39,981 nt of DNA, from NCBI GenBank assembly GCA_015066065.1, contig SVPB01000009.1, positions 1 to 39,981 of the forward strand, in the 5' to 3' direction. This document shows, piece by piece, positions 32,658 through 39,981 of this stretch. Made by a program: the position numbers and the translations under genes. A model generated the notes under the pieces. That model made no database searches. It had not been told where the DNA came from and saw only the letters and a list, made by a program, of their open reading frames with translations. This DNA comes from Oscillospiraceae bacterium. Its GTDB lineage: Bacteria; Bacillota; Clostridia; Oscillospirales; Acutalibacteraceae. How positions within the stretch are numbered: position 1 is the stretch's first letter; every line of letters starts with the position of its first letter.

Positions 32658-33038
32658 ATGCTTCATTTTCGCCGCACCCTATGTCTCCTGTTAACCGTGG
32701 TGGTGATGCTGGCCGCCTGCGGATGCGTGCCGACCGTCGAGAACAAAGACGAGCCATCGTCCGCCGTGGAAAAGGAGACCGTAACCACCACCAGCACCAC
32801 AGAAGCAACCACCACGACCACGACGACCACCACCCAAAAGCCCACGACCACCACAACCCAAAAGCCCACCACCACCCAGGCACCCACCGAGCAACAGAGC
32901 ATCACGGTATACGTAACCAAGTCCGGTAAGCGCTGGCATTTAAGCTCCAGCTGTAACGGAGGCACCTACACCCCCACCACCAAGGAGGCCGCCGAGGCCA
33001 GAGGGCTGACCCCTTGCAAAAAGTGTGCCGGAGGGTAA
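32658..33038 (+). CDS. Threonine-rich lipoprotein with a C-terminal Cys/His module
   Basis: 126 residues. The signal peptide ends in the lipobox LAAC at about 18-21 (a second candidate Cys follows two residues on). A low-complexity linker of Thr with two QKPTTT repeats follows. The C-terminal 40 residues (VYVTKSGKRWHLSSSC ... RGLTPCKKC) resemble the small His/Cys-containing, presumably metal-binding module found at the ends of many Firmicute secreted proteins. The function is unknown. A ribosome binding site (AAGGAGG) precedes the ATG. Divergent from the XRE regulator. Confidence 0.82.
   Translation: MLHFRRTLCLLLTVVVMLAACGCVPTVENKDEPSSAVEKETVTTTSTTEATTTTTTTTTQKPTTTTTQKPTTTQAPTEQQSITVYVTKSGKRWHLSSSCNGGTYTPTTKEAAEARGLTPCKKCAGG
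32781..32886 (+). repeat. Threonine-codon low-complexity repeat inside the lipoprotein gene
   Basis: Tandem ACC/ACG codons with two copies of a CAAAAGCCC (Gln-Lys-Pro) unit separated by five threonine codons. This is a spacer region likely to vary in length between strains. Confidence 0.7.
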
Positions 33039-33056
33039 CCCCTATTCCCCTACATA

Positions 33057-33092
33057 AAAAAGGCCGCATTCCATGAGGAATGCGGCCTTTTT
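33057..33092. terminator. Bidirectional terminator between lipoprotein and S41 genes
   Basis: 12-bp stem AGGCCGCATTCC (33061-33072) with GGAATGCGGCCT (33077-33088), loop ATGA, A-run and T-run on the two sides. Confidence 0.92.
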
Positions 33093-33102
33093 GCGGTATT
33101 AT

Positions 33103-34287
33103 TTATTCGGCAGTGGGCAGGTGAGTCAGAGCCGCTTGATACTGGGCATCCTGTTCGGGGGTGTAGAGGGGCAACAGCGCCTTATCCTGGGCGCTGAGCA
33201 CCACTTCATGCTCAGGGACGATACCCACGTTCTGCCAGCTGCCGCCCTTGAGGCGCTTATACTCGCCGATGGACAGCTTCATAGCAGAGCCATCCGACTC
33301 CAACCGGAAATAGCCCTGATATTTGGCCTCGCCGGCGGTGGTCTCGCCTACCACCACCGTCACACCGGCCTCCTGCAGTACCCCGGCGAAGAATTCCGCC
33401 TCACCGGCAGTGGTGTTATCCACCAAAGTGGCCGACTGCACACCGATCTGGTTGTTGATCTGGGCGGTCAGATAGGTGACCTCGCCGCTGGCGGAGGTCT
33501 TACTGCCGTACTGACCCAACGGCATCACGTAGGAGAGCATCTCCTCCACCGCCTCAGGCAAGCCGCCGGCGTTGCCGCGCAGGTCAAACACGATACCGGT
33601 AACCCCTTCCTCCAGTAAGGAAGCGACCGCCGTCTTGAACTGACGGGGGGTGTTCTCATAAAAGCCGGTGATCTTGACATAGCCCACCTTGCCTCGTACG
33701 ATCTTCTGCACGCTGGTAAGCTCGTACCGCAGAGAGGATAGCTTAAACGCTTGATCCGCATCCGGACGGGAGACGCTGACCAGCACCTCCTCATCATTAC
33801 CCAGCACCCAGCGTACGTCGCCAATGGTCATCTGAGCCACGTCCTGCTCGTTAATGGCGGTGATCACATCCCCTGCCTTAACGCCGCTTTTTTCCGCCGC
33901 AGAGTTGGGGTACACATGGCTGATCACCATCTGTCCCTCTGCGTTGAGATCCACAACCACGCCCATGTCGTTGGCATAGCCGCTGGTCAGTTGGGTCTCC
34001 CGTTCAAACTCCTCCGGGGTAAAATAAGCGGTGTACTTATCACCGATGCCGGTGACGTAGCCCCGGGTGATGGCCTGCTTGAGCGCCTCTTCATCCAGAT
34101 CCTGGTAGTATTCCCGCACCGTCTTGTCCACGTCGTTGATGTGGGCATACATCGCCTGGCGCTGCTGCACCGACTGGATCTGCTGATTGAAGTGACGCAT
34201 GGCAAACAGCATGGTCATGGATATGGTCAGCGCTACCACCAAAATAATCAGGGTCACGGCAGTGCTGACGGTGATCTTCTTTTTCAT
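33103..34287 (-). CDS. S41/CtpA-family protein, predicted inactive protease
   Basis: 394 residues. One N-terminal membrane span (about 7-29), a PDZ domain (about 100-190), then an S41 domain with FDLRGNAGG (234-242) intact. In E. coli Tsp the catalytic Ser430, Asp441 and Lys455 are spaced 11 and 25 residues apart. Aligning without gaps, the same columns here are Gly295, Glu306 and Glu320 (NTTAGEAEFF ... LQEAG ... ETTAGEAKYQ). All three are lost, so peptide hydrolysis is unlikely. It is the last gene of ftsE-ftsX-M23-S41, 13 nt after the M23 gene. It may be an extracytoplasmic PDZ adaptor for the hydrolase or FtsX (inference). Confidence 0.9.
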   Translation of the reverse strand: MKKKITVSTAVTLIILVVALTISMTMLFAMRHFNQQIQSVQQRQAMYAHINDVDKTVREYYQDLDEEALKQAITRGYVTGIGDKYTAYFTPEEFERETQLTSGYANDMGVVVDLNAEGQMVISHVYPNSAAEKSGVKAGDVITAINEQDVAQMTIGDVRWVLGNDEEVLVSVSRPDADQAFKLSSLRYELTSVQKIVRGKVGYVKITGFYENTPRQFKTAVASLLEEGVTGIVFDLRGNAGGLPEAVEEMLSYVMPLGQYGSKTSASGEVTYLTAQINNQIGVQSATLVDNTTAGEAEFFAGVLQEAGVTVVVGETTAGEAKYQGYFRLESDGSAMKLSIGEYKRLKGGSWQNVGIVPEHEVVLSAQDKALLPLYTPEQDAQYQAALTHLPTAE

Positions 34288-34300
34288 AGAAGTCCCTCCG

Positions 34301-35554
34301 TTAGTTCACTTTGGGGCTGACGTAGGTGCCAAGAGGATCCACCTGCGTGCCGTTGACACGCACTTCAAAGTGCAGGTGCGGACCGGTAACGTCACCACTC
34401 TTGCCTGCCTGGGCGATGACCGTCTTGCCGCCGGTTACCTTCTGCCCCTTGGTCACGAACACCTTGGAGCAATGCGCGTACAAGGTGCTGATGGTGCGGC
34501 CTCTGGCATCACGGCCGTGGTCAATGATGATACAGTAACCGTAGCCGTACGACCAGCCGGTACCGTACCAGCTGGTGGAATTAACCGCAATCACGGTGCC
34601 ATCCGCCGCGGCCACAATGTTCTCCCCGTACACGGGGATGGGGCCGTTGGCAATGTCCAAGCCCTTATGCAGGCGACCCCAGCGCTCACCGTACACAGAG
34701 GAATACGCACGCACGGTGGGGATGGGCCAGTACATCATAGACTGGTTGTACACCCCGGTGGAACCACTGCTCTGGATCAAGGCCGCGATAGCGGCATTGG
34801 CTTTTTCAATCTTCTTGCGCGTCTCTTCCAGCTGGTCGTTGTAACCGCTGACGGTATTCTTGAGATTGTTGATCTCCCTCTGGGCATCGGCGCACAGCTC
34901 GTTCAATTCATACTTCTTAGCGGTGGATTCCGCCCGGGCACTCTCAATATCTGCCTTCTGCTGCTGCAGCTTCTGGCGCTCGTCTTCCAGCACCTTCTTC
35001 TGCCCCTGCAGCTCCACCAGCGCCTTTTCCAGATCATCAATGGCGGCCTGATCGTGGGCGGCAATCAGCTTAACCGCCTTGGATTTGATCAGATAGTCCT
35101 GATAGTTTTCGGTGTTCATGAGCACCTGCAGAGAGGACTGATTACCGGTCTTCATAATGGCACGCAGACGTTGGTTAAGCTTGTCCTTGGTATCGAAGAT
35201 GGAGGTTTCCTTTTCCTCAATATTTTTCTGCGCCGTATCGATGTTGGCCGATGCCTCCGCCATCTGCTTATCCAGAGTGCTGATCTTGCTGTTGAGCAGA
35301 CCGATCTGCTGTTCCGCATTGGCGATCTGGGAGTCCAGCAGATTCTTGCGTTGCTGGCTGGCGGAAAGATCCGAGCTGGCTTCCGCCAATTCCTTCTTAA
35401 GCTCTTTTTCCTTCTGCTTGAGGTCGGACAGCTGGCTTTCCAGTTCATTACGCGTGGCGGCTTTCACCGTATGAGGCTCGCCGGCCACAACAAACAGCAG
35501 CAACACCGTCATCAACAGCGCCGCCATCCGTCGGATAATGCGCGTCACCTTCAT
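34301..35554 (-). CDS. Coiled-coil M23 peptidoglycan hydrolase (EnvC/PcsB-like)
   Basis: About 417 residues from ATG 35554; AAGGAGG lies 9 nt upstream and the start overlaps the ftsX stop (ATGA). A signal peptide or anchor (about 6-32) is followed by a long coiled coil (about 35-260, with two helices joined near 140-165) and a C-terminal LytM/M23 domain. The zinc ligands are all present: H296 and D300 in HKGLDI, and H395 in GPHLHFEVR, with catalytic H361 and H393. This is the architecture of hydrolases activated by FtsEX at the septum (EnvC, PcsB, CwlO analogues), which matches its operon. Confidence 0.95.
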   Translation of the reverse strand: MKVTRIIRRMAALLMTVLLLFVVAGEPHTVKAATRNELESQLSDLKQKEKELKKELAEASSDLSASQQRKNLLDSQIANAEQQIGLLNSKISTLDKQMAEASANIDTAQKNIEEKETSIFDTKDKLNQRLRAIMKTGNQSSLQVLMNTENYQDYLIKSKAVKLIAAHDQAAIDDLEKALVELQGQKKVLEDERQKLQQQKADIESARAESTAKKYELNELCADAQREINNLKNTVSGYNDQLEETRKKIEKANAAIAALIQSSGSTGVYNQSMMYWPIPTVRAYSSVYGERWGRLHKGLDIANGPIPVYGENIVAAADGTVIAVNSTSWYGTGWSYGYGYCIIIDHGRDARGRTISTLYAHCSKVFVTKGQKVTGGKTVIAQAGKSGDVTGPHLHFEVRVNGTQVDPLGTYVSPKVN

Positions 35555-36450
35555 TGGTGAATACCTCCTTCGTGCTTCAAATACTTGCTGATGGAGATGA
35601 CGCTGCCACACGTACCCACCAGCACACCGCCGGTCAGGAAACCGATCAGCAGTACCACCCACACATCGCTGTAGGGCACCGTGCTCTGGAACAGACCCAG
35701 ATCCAGACCGGCAATAAACTGGCTGTACAGCAGGGTGGTCAAGCCATAGGAGACACCGCCGGCAATGAGACCCAGCAGAATACCTTCCACAATGAAGGGA
35801 AGCCGGACGAAGCCGTCGGTGGCGCCCACCGATTTCATAATATAGATCTCCAGGCGACGGCTGTACACCGTGAGCTTAATGGTATTAACGATGATAAACA
35901 GCGACACCAGCAACAGTACCGCCACGATGACACCGCCAATACCCAGCACGATACGGCGGGTCTTGTTGAGGGAGGCGGTAAAATCGCCGTCGTAGTTTAC
36001 CTCCTCCACGCCGTCCAGTGCCTCTAATTTCTTCATGGTATCCTCAAAGGTATCCAGATTCTTAAGAGAGACAAAGTACGTGTCGATCATGGGATTCTCT
36101 TCCTTCAGGCTTTCGAAGGTCTCGGGAGGAAGATCCTTGCTGTAGCGTTCCAGCATCTCTGCCTTGGATACAAAGCTCACGTCCGCCAGCTCATCCATGC
36201 CATACAGCAAACGGCCGACGCGGTCCACATCCTCCTCCGGCAGATCGGCATCCAGAAACACCGCCACCACATTCTGCTCCAGCGCCACCTGCGACACGTG
36301 ATCCACATTAACAAACAAGAGATAGGAAAAACCGGTGAGCATTAAGCAACAGATAAGCACGCCCACGCTGGCCAACGCCATGGAACGGTTGTGCCATGCA
36401 TTGCGAAAGCCTTCCTTGACAAGATACTGCATATCATGCGCTCGCATCAT
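35551..36450 (-). CDS. ftsX: Cell-division membrane protein FtsX
   Basis: 299 residues with four membrane spans (about 22-48, 170-195, 220-245, 270-292) and a large extracytoplasmic loop between the first two, where the hydrolase partner binds. The SVGATDGFVRLPFIVEG block is FtsX/MacB-type. It starts at ATGATG overlapping the ftsE stop, after GGGAGG. With FtsE it transmits ATP hydrolysis to the peptidoglycan hydrolase encoded next. Confidence 0.96.
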   Translation of the reverse strand: MMRAHDMQYLVKEGFRNAWHNRSMALASVGVLICCLMLTGFSYLLFVNVDHVSQVALEQNVVAVFLDADLPEEDVDRVGRLLYGMDELADVSFVSKAEMLERYSKDLPPETFESLKEENPMIDTYFVSLKNLDTFEDTMKKLEALDGVEEVNYDGDFTASLNKTRRIVLGIGGVIVAVLLLVSLFIIVNTIKLTVYSRRLEIYIMKSVGATDGFVRLPFIVEGILLGLIAGGVSYGLTTLLYSQFIAGLDLGLFQSTVPYSDVWVVLLIGFLTGGVLVGTCGSVISISKYLKHEGGIHQ

Positions 36451-37166
36451 AGCTCACCACCTCCCAATCGCACCATATTCTGCTCCGGATCGGCGCCGTC
36501 CTTACGGCCGGTATCCGATACGATGCGTCCATCTTCCAGGGTGATGACCCGGTGTTCAAACTGCTTAACAAGGTCGTGCTGGTGGGTAACCATCAGCACG
36601 GTGGTACCCTTCTCATTGATCTGGGTGAGGAGCTGGACAATGTCGTGGGACATCTGCGGATCCACATTGCCGGTAGGCTCATCGGCAATGATAAGGGACG
36701 GGTTGTTAACCAACGCCCGTGCCAAGCCTACCCGCTGCTGTTCGCCGCCGGATAATTCCGGCGGATAGCGGTGGGCTTTCTCCCACAAACCGAAAAGCTT
36801 GAGTACGTGGGGGATCCTCCGACGGATCTCCCGGCGGCTCTTGCCCACCACCCGCATGGAAAAGGCTACGTTATTGTACACCGTCATGGTGTCGATCAAA
36901 CGGAAATCCTGAAACACGATACCCATGGTACGTCGAAAATACGGCACCTGCTTGCGCTTGAGACGGGACAGTCGGTAGTTGTTGACGATCACCTCGCCGG
37001 AGGAGGGGGTCTCCTCCCGCATGATCAGCTTAAGGAAGGTGCTCTTGCCGGCGCCGGATGCGCCCACGATAAAGGCAAACTCCCCGTCGTCGATGTGCAG
37101 ATTCACATCGTGCAGGGCATCGGTGCCGGTACCATAGGTCTTATACACATTCTGGAACTCGATCAT
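36447..37166 (-). CDS. ftsE: Cell-division ATP-binding protein FtsE
   Basis: 239 residues. Walker A GASGAGKST, Q-loop VFQDFRLID, signature LSGGEQQRVGLARAL, Walker B LIIADEPTGNVD and the H-loop VTHQ are all present. The N-terminal IEFQNVYKTYGTG is typical of FtsE. AAGGAGG precedes the ATG. It is first in the operon; no clear promoter is visible in the 227-nt gap upstream, which holds a dispersed repeat and a terminator hairpin. Confidence 0.97.
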   Translation of the reverse strand: MIEFQNVYKTYGTGTDALHDVNLHIDDGEFAFIVGASGAGKSTFLKLIMREETPSSGEVIVNNYRLSRLKRKQVPYFRRTMGIVFQDFRLIDTMTVYNNVAFSMRVVGKSRREIRRRIPHVLKLFGLWEKAHRYPPELSGGEQQRVGLARALVNNPSLIIADEPTGNVDPQMSHDIVQLLTQINEKGTTVLMVTHQHDLVKQFEHRVITLEDGRIVSDTGRKDGADPEQNMVRLGGGEL

Positions 37167-37210
37167 GGTGTATATACCTCCTTAGGGTGTGGAGAGAAAA
37201 ACCAAGCCCT

Positions 37211-37234
37211 CGCTCACCCATCGTTACCATACTC
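37211..37234 (+). repeat. Second copy of the dispersed 24-nt repeat
   Basis: Identical at 21 of 24 positions to 7-30, same orientation. It lies in the ftsE upstream region, 45 nt before the start codon. The rest of 37167-37393 has no ORF that I can support. Confidence 0.45.
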
Positions 37235-37353
37235 TTACCACGGCCGGGATCGGCCGGTAAACTTCAACGTCAGGCGGCCCGTGGCCGCAATACCCAGTAT
37301 ACCGGCCAAGCCGGCTGGGCGCAAGTGAAAATGTTTGGTAATAAAACCGGTGA

Positions 37354-37382
37354 CAGCCGCCGACATTGGTTGCCGGCGGCTG
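37354..37382 (-). terminator. Hairpin after the PucR/CdaR-type regulator
   Basis: Perfect 9-bp stem CAGCCGCCG (37354-37362) with CGGCGGCTG (37374-37382), 11-nt loop. The downstream minus-strand U-tract is poor (GTCACCGGTTTTATT), so termination may be partial. Confidence 0.5.
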
Positions 37383-37393
37383 GTAACAACCGC

Positions 37394-38479
37394 TTAATAC
37401 TTAACCGGATTGGCGCTGAGATACTTCTTGACCATCAGTGCCACCTTGAATACAATGGCATCGTCAAACTCACGCAGATCCAGGCCGGTAAGCCGCTTGA
37501 TCTTCTCCAGACGGTACACCAGCGTGTTGCGATGGACAAACAGCTTACGAGAGGTCTCGGATACGTTAAGGTTGTTCTCAAAGAACTTCTGGATGGTAAA
37601 CAGGGTCTCCTGATCCAGCGATTCAATAGAGCCTTTTTTGAACACCTCACGCAGGAACATCTCACACAGGGTGGTAGGCAGCTGGTAAATCAGTCGGGCG
37701 ACCCCCAGATGGTCGTAGGTGATGATGGTCTTCTCGGTGTCAAACACCTTGCCCACCTCCAGCGCCACCTGCGCCTCCTTAAAGGAGCTGGCCAGATCAC
37801 GGATCTCGCTGACGGCGGTGCCGATACCCACCACAGCCTGGGTGTAGAATTCGCTGCCCAGGGTATCCACGATGGAGCGCGCCAGCTTCTCCAGATCCTT
37901 GGTCTCAATGCCGGTGCGGATCTCCTTGATCAGCGCAATATCGGTCTCGTTGATGTTGACCACAAAATCCTTAGCCTTGTCGGGGAACAGATTCTGTACC
38001 ACGTCAAAGGCGGATATCTCCGTCTTGGACTGGGTGCGGATGAGCAGTACCACCCGGCTGACGTCGCTGTTAAAGTGCAGCTCCCGGGCCTTAAGCAGAA
38101 TATCTCCCGGCAAAATGTTGTCGAGGATGACGTTCTTAATAAAATTACCACGGTCGTATTTTTCGTCGTGGTATTGTTTGAGGCTGGTCAGAGAGATCGC
38201 CAGCAGCCCGGCATAACGCAGCGCCGCCTCATCGGTGCCCTCCACGAACAGAATGCACTCACTGCGAGGACGGGAACCAAACGCCTTGAAGGTGTAGCCC
38301 TCGGTGACAATGCAATCCTGATCCGCAAAATCATCCGGTACCACCACCTCGGTGATCTCGCCCACCCGTCCCAGGTCGCTGCACGCGACGATGGTCTGGG
38401 TCTCGTCGATCACACCAATCGTGCGATCGATGGCCTCCCGGGTCTGATGGATGATCCCCTGGAATAAACGGTTTGACAT
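37394..38479 (-). CDS. PucR/CdaR-type helix-turn-helix regulator
   Basis: About 361 residues from ATG 38479 (MSNRLFQG; AGGAGAGAGG upstream). A longer in-frame TTG start would lack a ribosome binding site. The N-terminal part resembles the sugar-diacid sensor region of CdaR (HQTREAIDRTIGVIDE). A GGDEF-like CdaR middle domain follows, then the C-terminal HTH_30 (LNVSETSRKLFVHRNTLVYRLEKI). Relatives respond to glycerate, purine or other small molecules; the ligand here is unknown. Divergent from the LysR gene. The leader is about 165 nt long. Confidence 0.88.
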   Translation of the reverse strand: MSNRLFQGIIHQTREAIDRTIGVIDETQTIVACSDLGRVGEITEVVVPDDFADQDCIVTEGYTFKAFGSRPRSECILFVEGTDEAALRYAGLLAISLTSLKQYHDEKYDRGNFIKNVILDNILPGDILLKARELHFNSDVSRVVLLIRTQSKTEISAFDVVQNLFPDKAKDFVVNINETDIALIKEIRTGIETKDLEKLARSIVDTLGSEFYTQAVVGIGTAVSEIRDLASSFKEAQVALEVGKVFDTEKTIITYDHLGVARLIYQLPTTLCEMFLREVFKKGSIESLDQETLFTIQKFFENNLNVSETSRKLFVHRNTLVYRLEKIKRLTGLDLREFDDAIVFKVALMVKKYLSANPVKY

Positions 38480-38650
38480 ACAAGCCTCTCTCCTTTTCTT
38501 CCGCCCGCCGTCCATAGGACAGCCGCCCTCCTCCCTTAAAACGGAAGTCGGGTTCTTGACGGTATACTCTCTCCGCAAACAATCGGCGGCGGCTATGTAA
38601 CGCAGAGTAGGATGTGCCTTTCACAAAGAGCTACACCTACACATATAGTC

Positions 38651-38679
38651 ATTATACACAATCTTTTGGATTTTTGCAA
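38651..38679 (-). promoter_or_regulatory. Promoter of the PucR/CdaR-type regulator
   Basis: TTGCAA (38674-38679), 17-bp spacer, TATAAT (38651-38656), minus strand. The intergenic stretch 38480-38841 otherwise holds only this leader and the divergent LysR promoter. Confidence 0.75.
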
Positions 38680-38790
38680 GGCAAAAAGCACAAAAACACC
38701 GGGAATTTGCCAAAAAATATGCCATTTTTGAAAATACGCCGTTGTATTTTGTCGAGATGCTCCATCCCTGAATATACAGTCTATTGGGTA

Positions 38791-38819
38791 TTGCTATTGC
38801 GACCAACCTATAGTATACT
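38791..38819 (+). promoter_or_regulatory. Promoter of the LysR-type regulator gene
   Basis: TTGCTA (38791-38796), 17-bp spacer, TATACT (38814-38819). The leader is only about 15 nt before the ATG at 38842. Confidence 0.65.
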
Positions 38820-38841
38820 GACAATCATGGAGGGATGGAAC

Positions 38842-39690
38842 ATGGAACTGCTGCAATTACGGTATTTCTACGAAAGCGCTCAAAACGAAAACTTCTCCCA
38901 CACTGCCCGGGCGCATCGGGTACCGCCATCGGCGGTCAGCCTGGCGGTCAAGCGACTGGAACGGGAACTGGGAGTACCGCTGTTCACCCGAGAAGGTAAC
39001 CGCATCCGGCTCAATGCCCACGGTCGGCGGTTGCAGCAGGCACTGCGGGTCTCTCTGGGGGAGCTGGATGCGGCAGTGGAGGCGATTGCGCAGGGGGCTC
39101 CGGCGTTGAGTGGGGAGATCTCGCTATCCATCCGCTGTCATCGCAGCACCGTTACCCGGCATATCGCCACCTTCAAACAGGCCCATCCCCAGGTCACCTT
39201 CCGGGTATCTCATGATTTCGGCAGCGGTACAGCCGGATATGACGTGATCGTAGACGACGACACCGCCAATTACCCGGGATTCTGTCAGATCCCTCTTATG
39301 ACCGAACCGCTGTGGTTCGCCGCAGCCGCCAACAGCCCGTTGGCAGGACGTGTCCTCACCTGGAACGACCTGCAAAAGGCGGATTTTATTACCATGAGCC
39401 GTGCCGCTCCCCTGCGCCGTGTCACCGACCGGGTGTGTCGGCTGGCAGGATTCGAACCCCGGGTCATCATCGAGTGTGACGACCCCTATTACCTGCGGGA
39501 TTACGTGCGGCAAGGCTTTGGTGTCACCTTGATCCCGGAGCTGTCCTGGAAAAGCGAGCTGGATGCCGGCATCGTCCCTCTGCACACCCCCGCCATCACA
39601 GCAGAACGCACCGTATGTCTGTATCACCGGCAACCCCTATCCCCCGCAGCGGTGGCCTTCTGCCGAGCCGTGCAGGAAGAATGTCAATAA
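38842..39690 (+). CDS. LysR-family transcriptional regulator
   Basis: About 282 residues from ATG 38842 (MELLQLRYF; GGAGGG upstream); longer frames run through the promoter and are rejected. The winged helix-turn-helix (NFSHTARAHRVPPSAVSLAVKRLERELG) is followed by a two-lobed substrate-binding domain of the usual length. The ligand and targets are unknown. LysR regulators often act on divergent genes, here the PucR/CdaR-type regulator, but the two promoters are 110 bp apart. Confidence 0.93.
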   Translation: MELLQLRYFYESAQNENFSHTARAHRVPPSAVSLAVKRLERELGVPLFTREGNRIRLNAHGRRLQQALRVSLGELDAAVEAIAQGAPALSGEISLSIRCHRSTVTRHIATFKQAHPQVTFRVSHDFGSGTAGYDVIVDDDTANYPGFCQIPLMTEPLWFAAAANSPLAGRVLTWNDLQKADFITMSRAAPLRRVTDRVCRLAGFEPRVIIECDDPYYLRDYVRQGFGVTLIPELSWKSELDAGIVPLHTPAITAERTVCLYHRQPLSPAAVAFCRAVQEECQ

Positions 39691-39692
39691 AG

Positions 39693-39728
39693 ACAAAACC
39701 GCCGTCCCCATGGGGACGGCGGTTTTTA
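39693..39728. terminator. Bidirectional terminator between LysR and ABC ATPase genes
   Basis: 12-bp stem ACCGCCGTCCCC (39698-39709) with its complement (39712-39723), A4 before and T5 after. Confidence 0.92.
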
Positions 39729-39734
39729 TGCTGA

Positions 39735-39981
39735 TTAGTTGCAGATGGTACGCTCGGTGTCCTTGTCGAAGAGGTGGATCTTCACGTTCTCCAGAGCGAT
39801 CTCAACCTCGTCACCGGGACGAGCAGTAGAGGTGGGCTCCACACGAGCAGTGAAATCGAAGCCTTCCACGTTGAAGTACAGGAAGGTCTCAGCACCCATC
39901 ATTTCGGTCACTTCCACCTTGGCCTTGACCTTACAATCGGCAAACTCCTCCAGCAGACGGGGCTCGTCATGCACATCCTCG
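39735..39981 (-). CDS. Sugar ABC-transporter ATP-binding protein, C-terminal part (UgpC/MsmX-like)
   Basis: Only the last 81 residues lie in the window; the 5' part is beyond the right edge. The fragment is the C-terminal OB/TOBE regulatory domain of CUT1-type sugar ATPases: VKAKVEVTEMMGAETFLYF, then VEPTSTARPGDEVEIALENVKIHLFD, ending DTERTI. MsmX-type proteins energise several oligosaccharide importers in Firmicutes. It ends at the bidirectional terminator shared with the LysR gene. Confidence 0.92.
   Translation of the reverse strand, partial: EDVHDEPRLLEEFADCKVKAKVEVTEMMGAETFLYFNVEGFDFTARVEPTSTARPGDEVEIALENVKIHLFDKDTERTICN

Noticed and set aside
32781-32886. Possible recombination or CRISPR-like tandem repeat
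   Set aside because: It is simply the threonine-codon linker of the lipoprotein gene and stays in frame.
34199-35560. Plus-strand frame of 453 codons
   Set aside because: Antisense to the M23 hydrolase, whose zinc motifs and operon overlap with ftsX are clear.
37187-38467. Plus-strand frame of 426 codons
   Set aside because: Antisense to the PucR/CdaR-type regulator, which has a recognisable helix-turn-helix and promoter.

Overview
The window looks like chromosomal DNA of a Gram-positive, low-SigA-complexity Firmicute of class Clostridia, most likely an Oscillospirales (Ruminococcaceae-like) gut commensal. Reasons: the ylxM-ffh-rpsP-khpA-rimM-trmD order, HPr carrying both His15 and Ser46, a dgt-dnaG-rpoD cluster, a CpsB/C/D-type polysaccharide kinase-phosphatase set, a YdbC/PC4 protein, near-consensus TTGACA-17-TATAAT promoters, strong GGAGG ribosome binding sites, and GC-rich coding with AT-rich intergenic DNA. 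The genus-level placement is inference.

Layout. 1-2180: repeat-rich, accessory-looking edge with a GH109-like Gfo/Idh oxidoreductase, an AT-rich island holding a small interrupted gene, and two inverted copies of a 32-nt repeat. 2181-5077: a DUF3810 membrane metalloprotease convergent with a phospho-sugar mutase. 5211-9333 (minus): exopolysaccharide control operon wzz-cpsD-cpsB-capD. 9622-11931 (plus): metallophosphoesterase and malQ. 11979-16977 (minus): yigZ, dgt, dnaG, rpoD, with rpmE on its own. 17151-20855 (minus): secD-secF and a PLP aminotransferase. 21080-21370: tRNA-Val followed by a striking array of small hairpins. 21436-26595 (minus): an apparent envelope operon divIVA-like, fumarase beta subunit, ydbC, uppP, cotH. 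26811-27140: RNase P RNA. 27258-32193 (plus): SRP/ribosome maturation block, HPr, TatD. 32247-33038: divergent XRE regulator and threonine-rich lipoprotein. 33103-37166 (minus): ftsE-ftsX, an EnvC/PcsB-like M23 hydrolase and an S41-family protein. 37394-39981: a PucR/CdaR-type regulator, a LysR regulator and the end of a sugar ABC-transporter ATPase.

How the genes work together. Most of the window is core housekeeping: transcription (rpoD), replication priming (dnaG), protein export (secDF, ffh), ribosome and tRNA maturation (rimM, trmD, rpsP, rpmE, rnpB). The envelope genes cover lipid-carrier recycling (uppP), septal hydrolase control (ftsEX plus M23), polysaccharide length control (wzz/cpsBD) and sugar-phosphate supply (phospho-sugar mutase, capD, malQ).

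The points most worth a second look are: an S41 protein in the ftsEX operon in which all three residues aligning with the Tsp catalytic Ser, Asp and Lys are replaced; the multi-hairpin array after tRNA-Val; a +1 frame break at a T6 tract near the end of the divIVA-like gene; a CxxC-13-CxxC insertion in UppP; and the interrupted small gene bracketed by inverted repeats near the left end.
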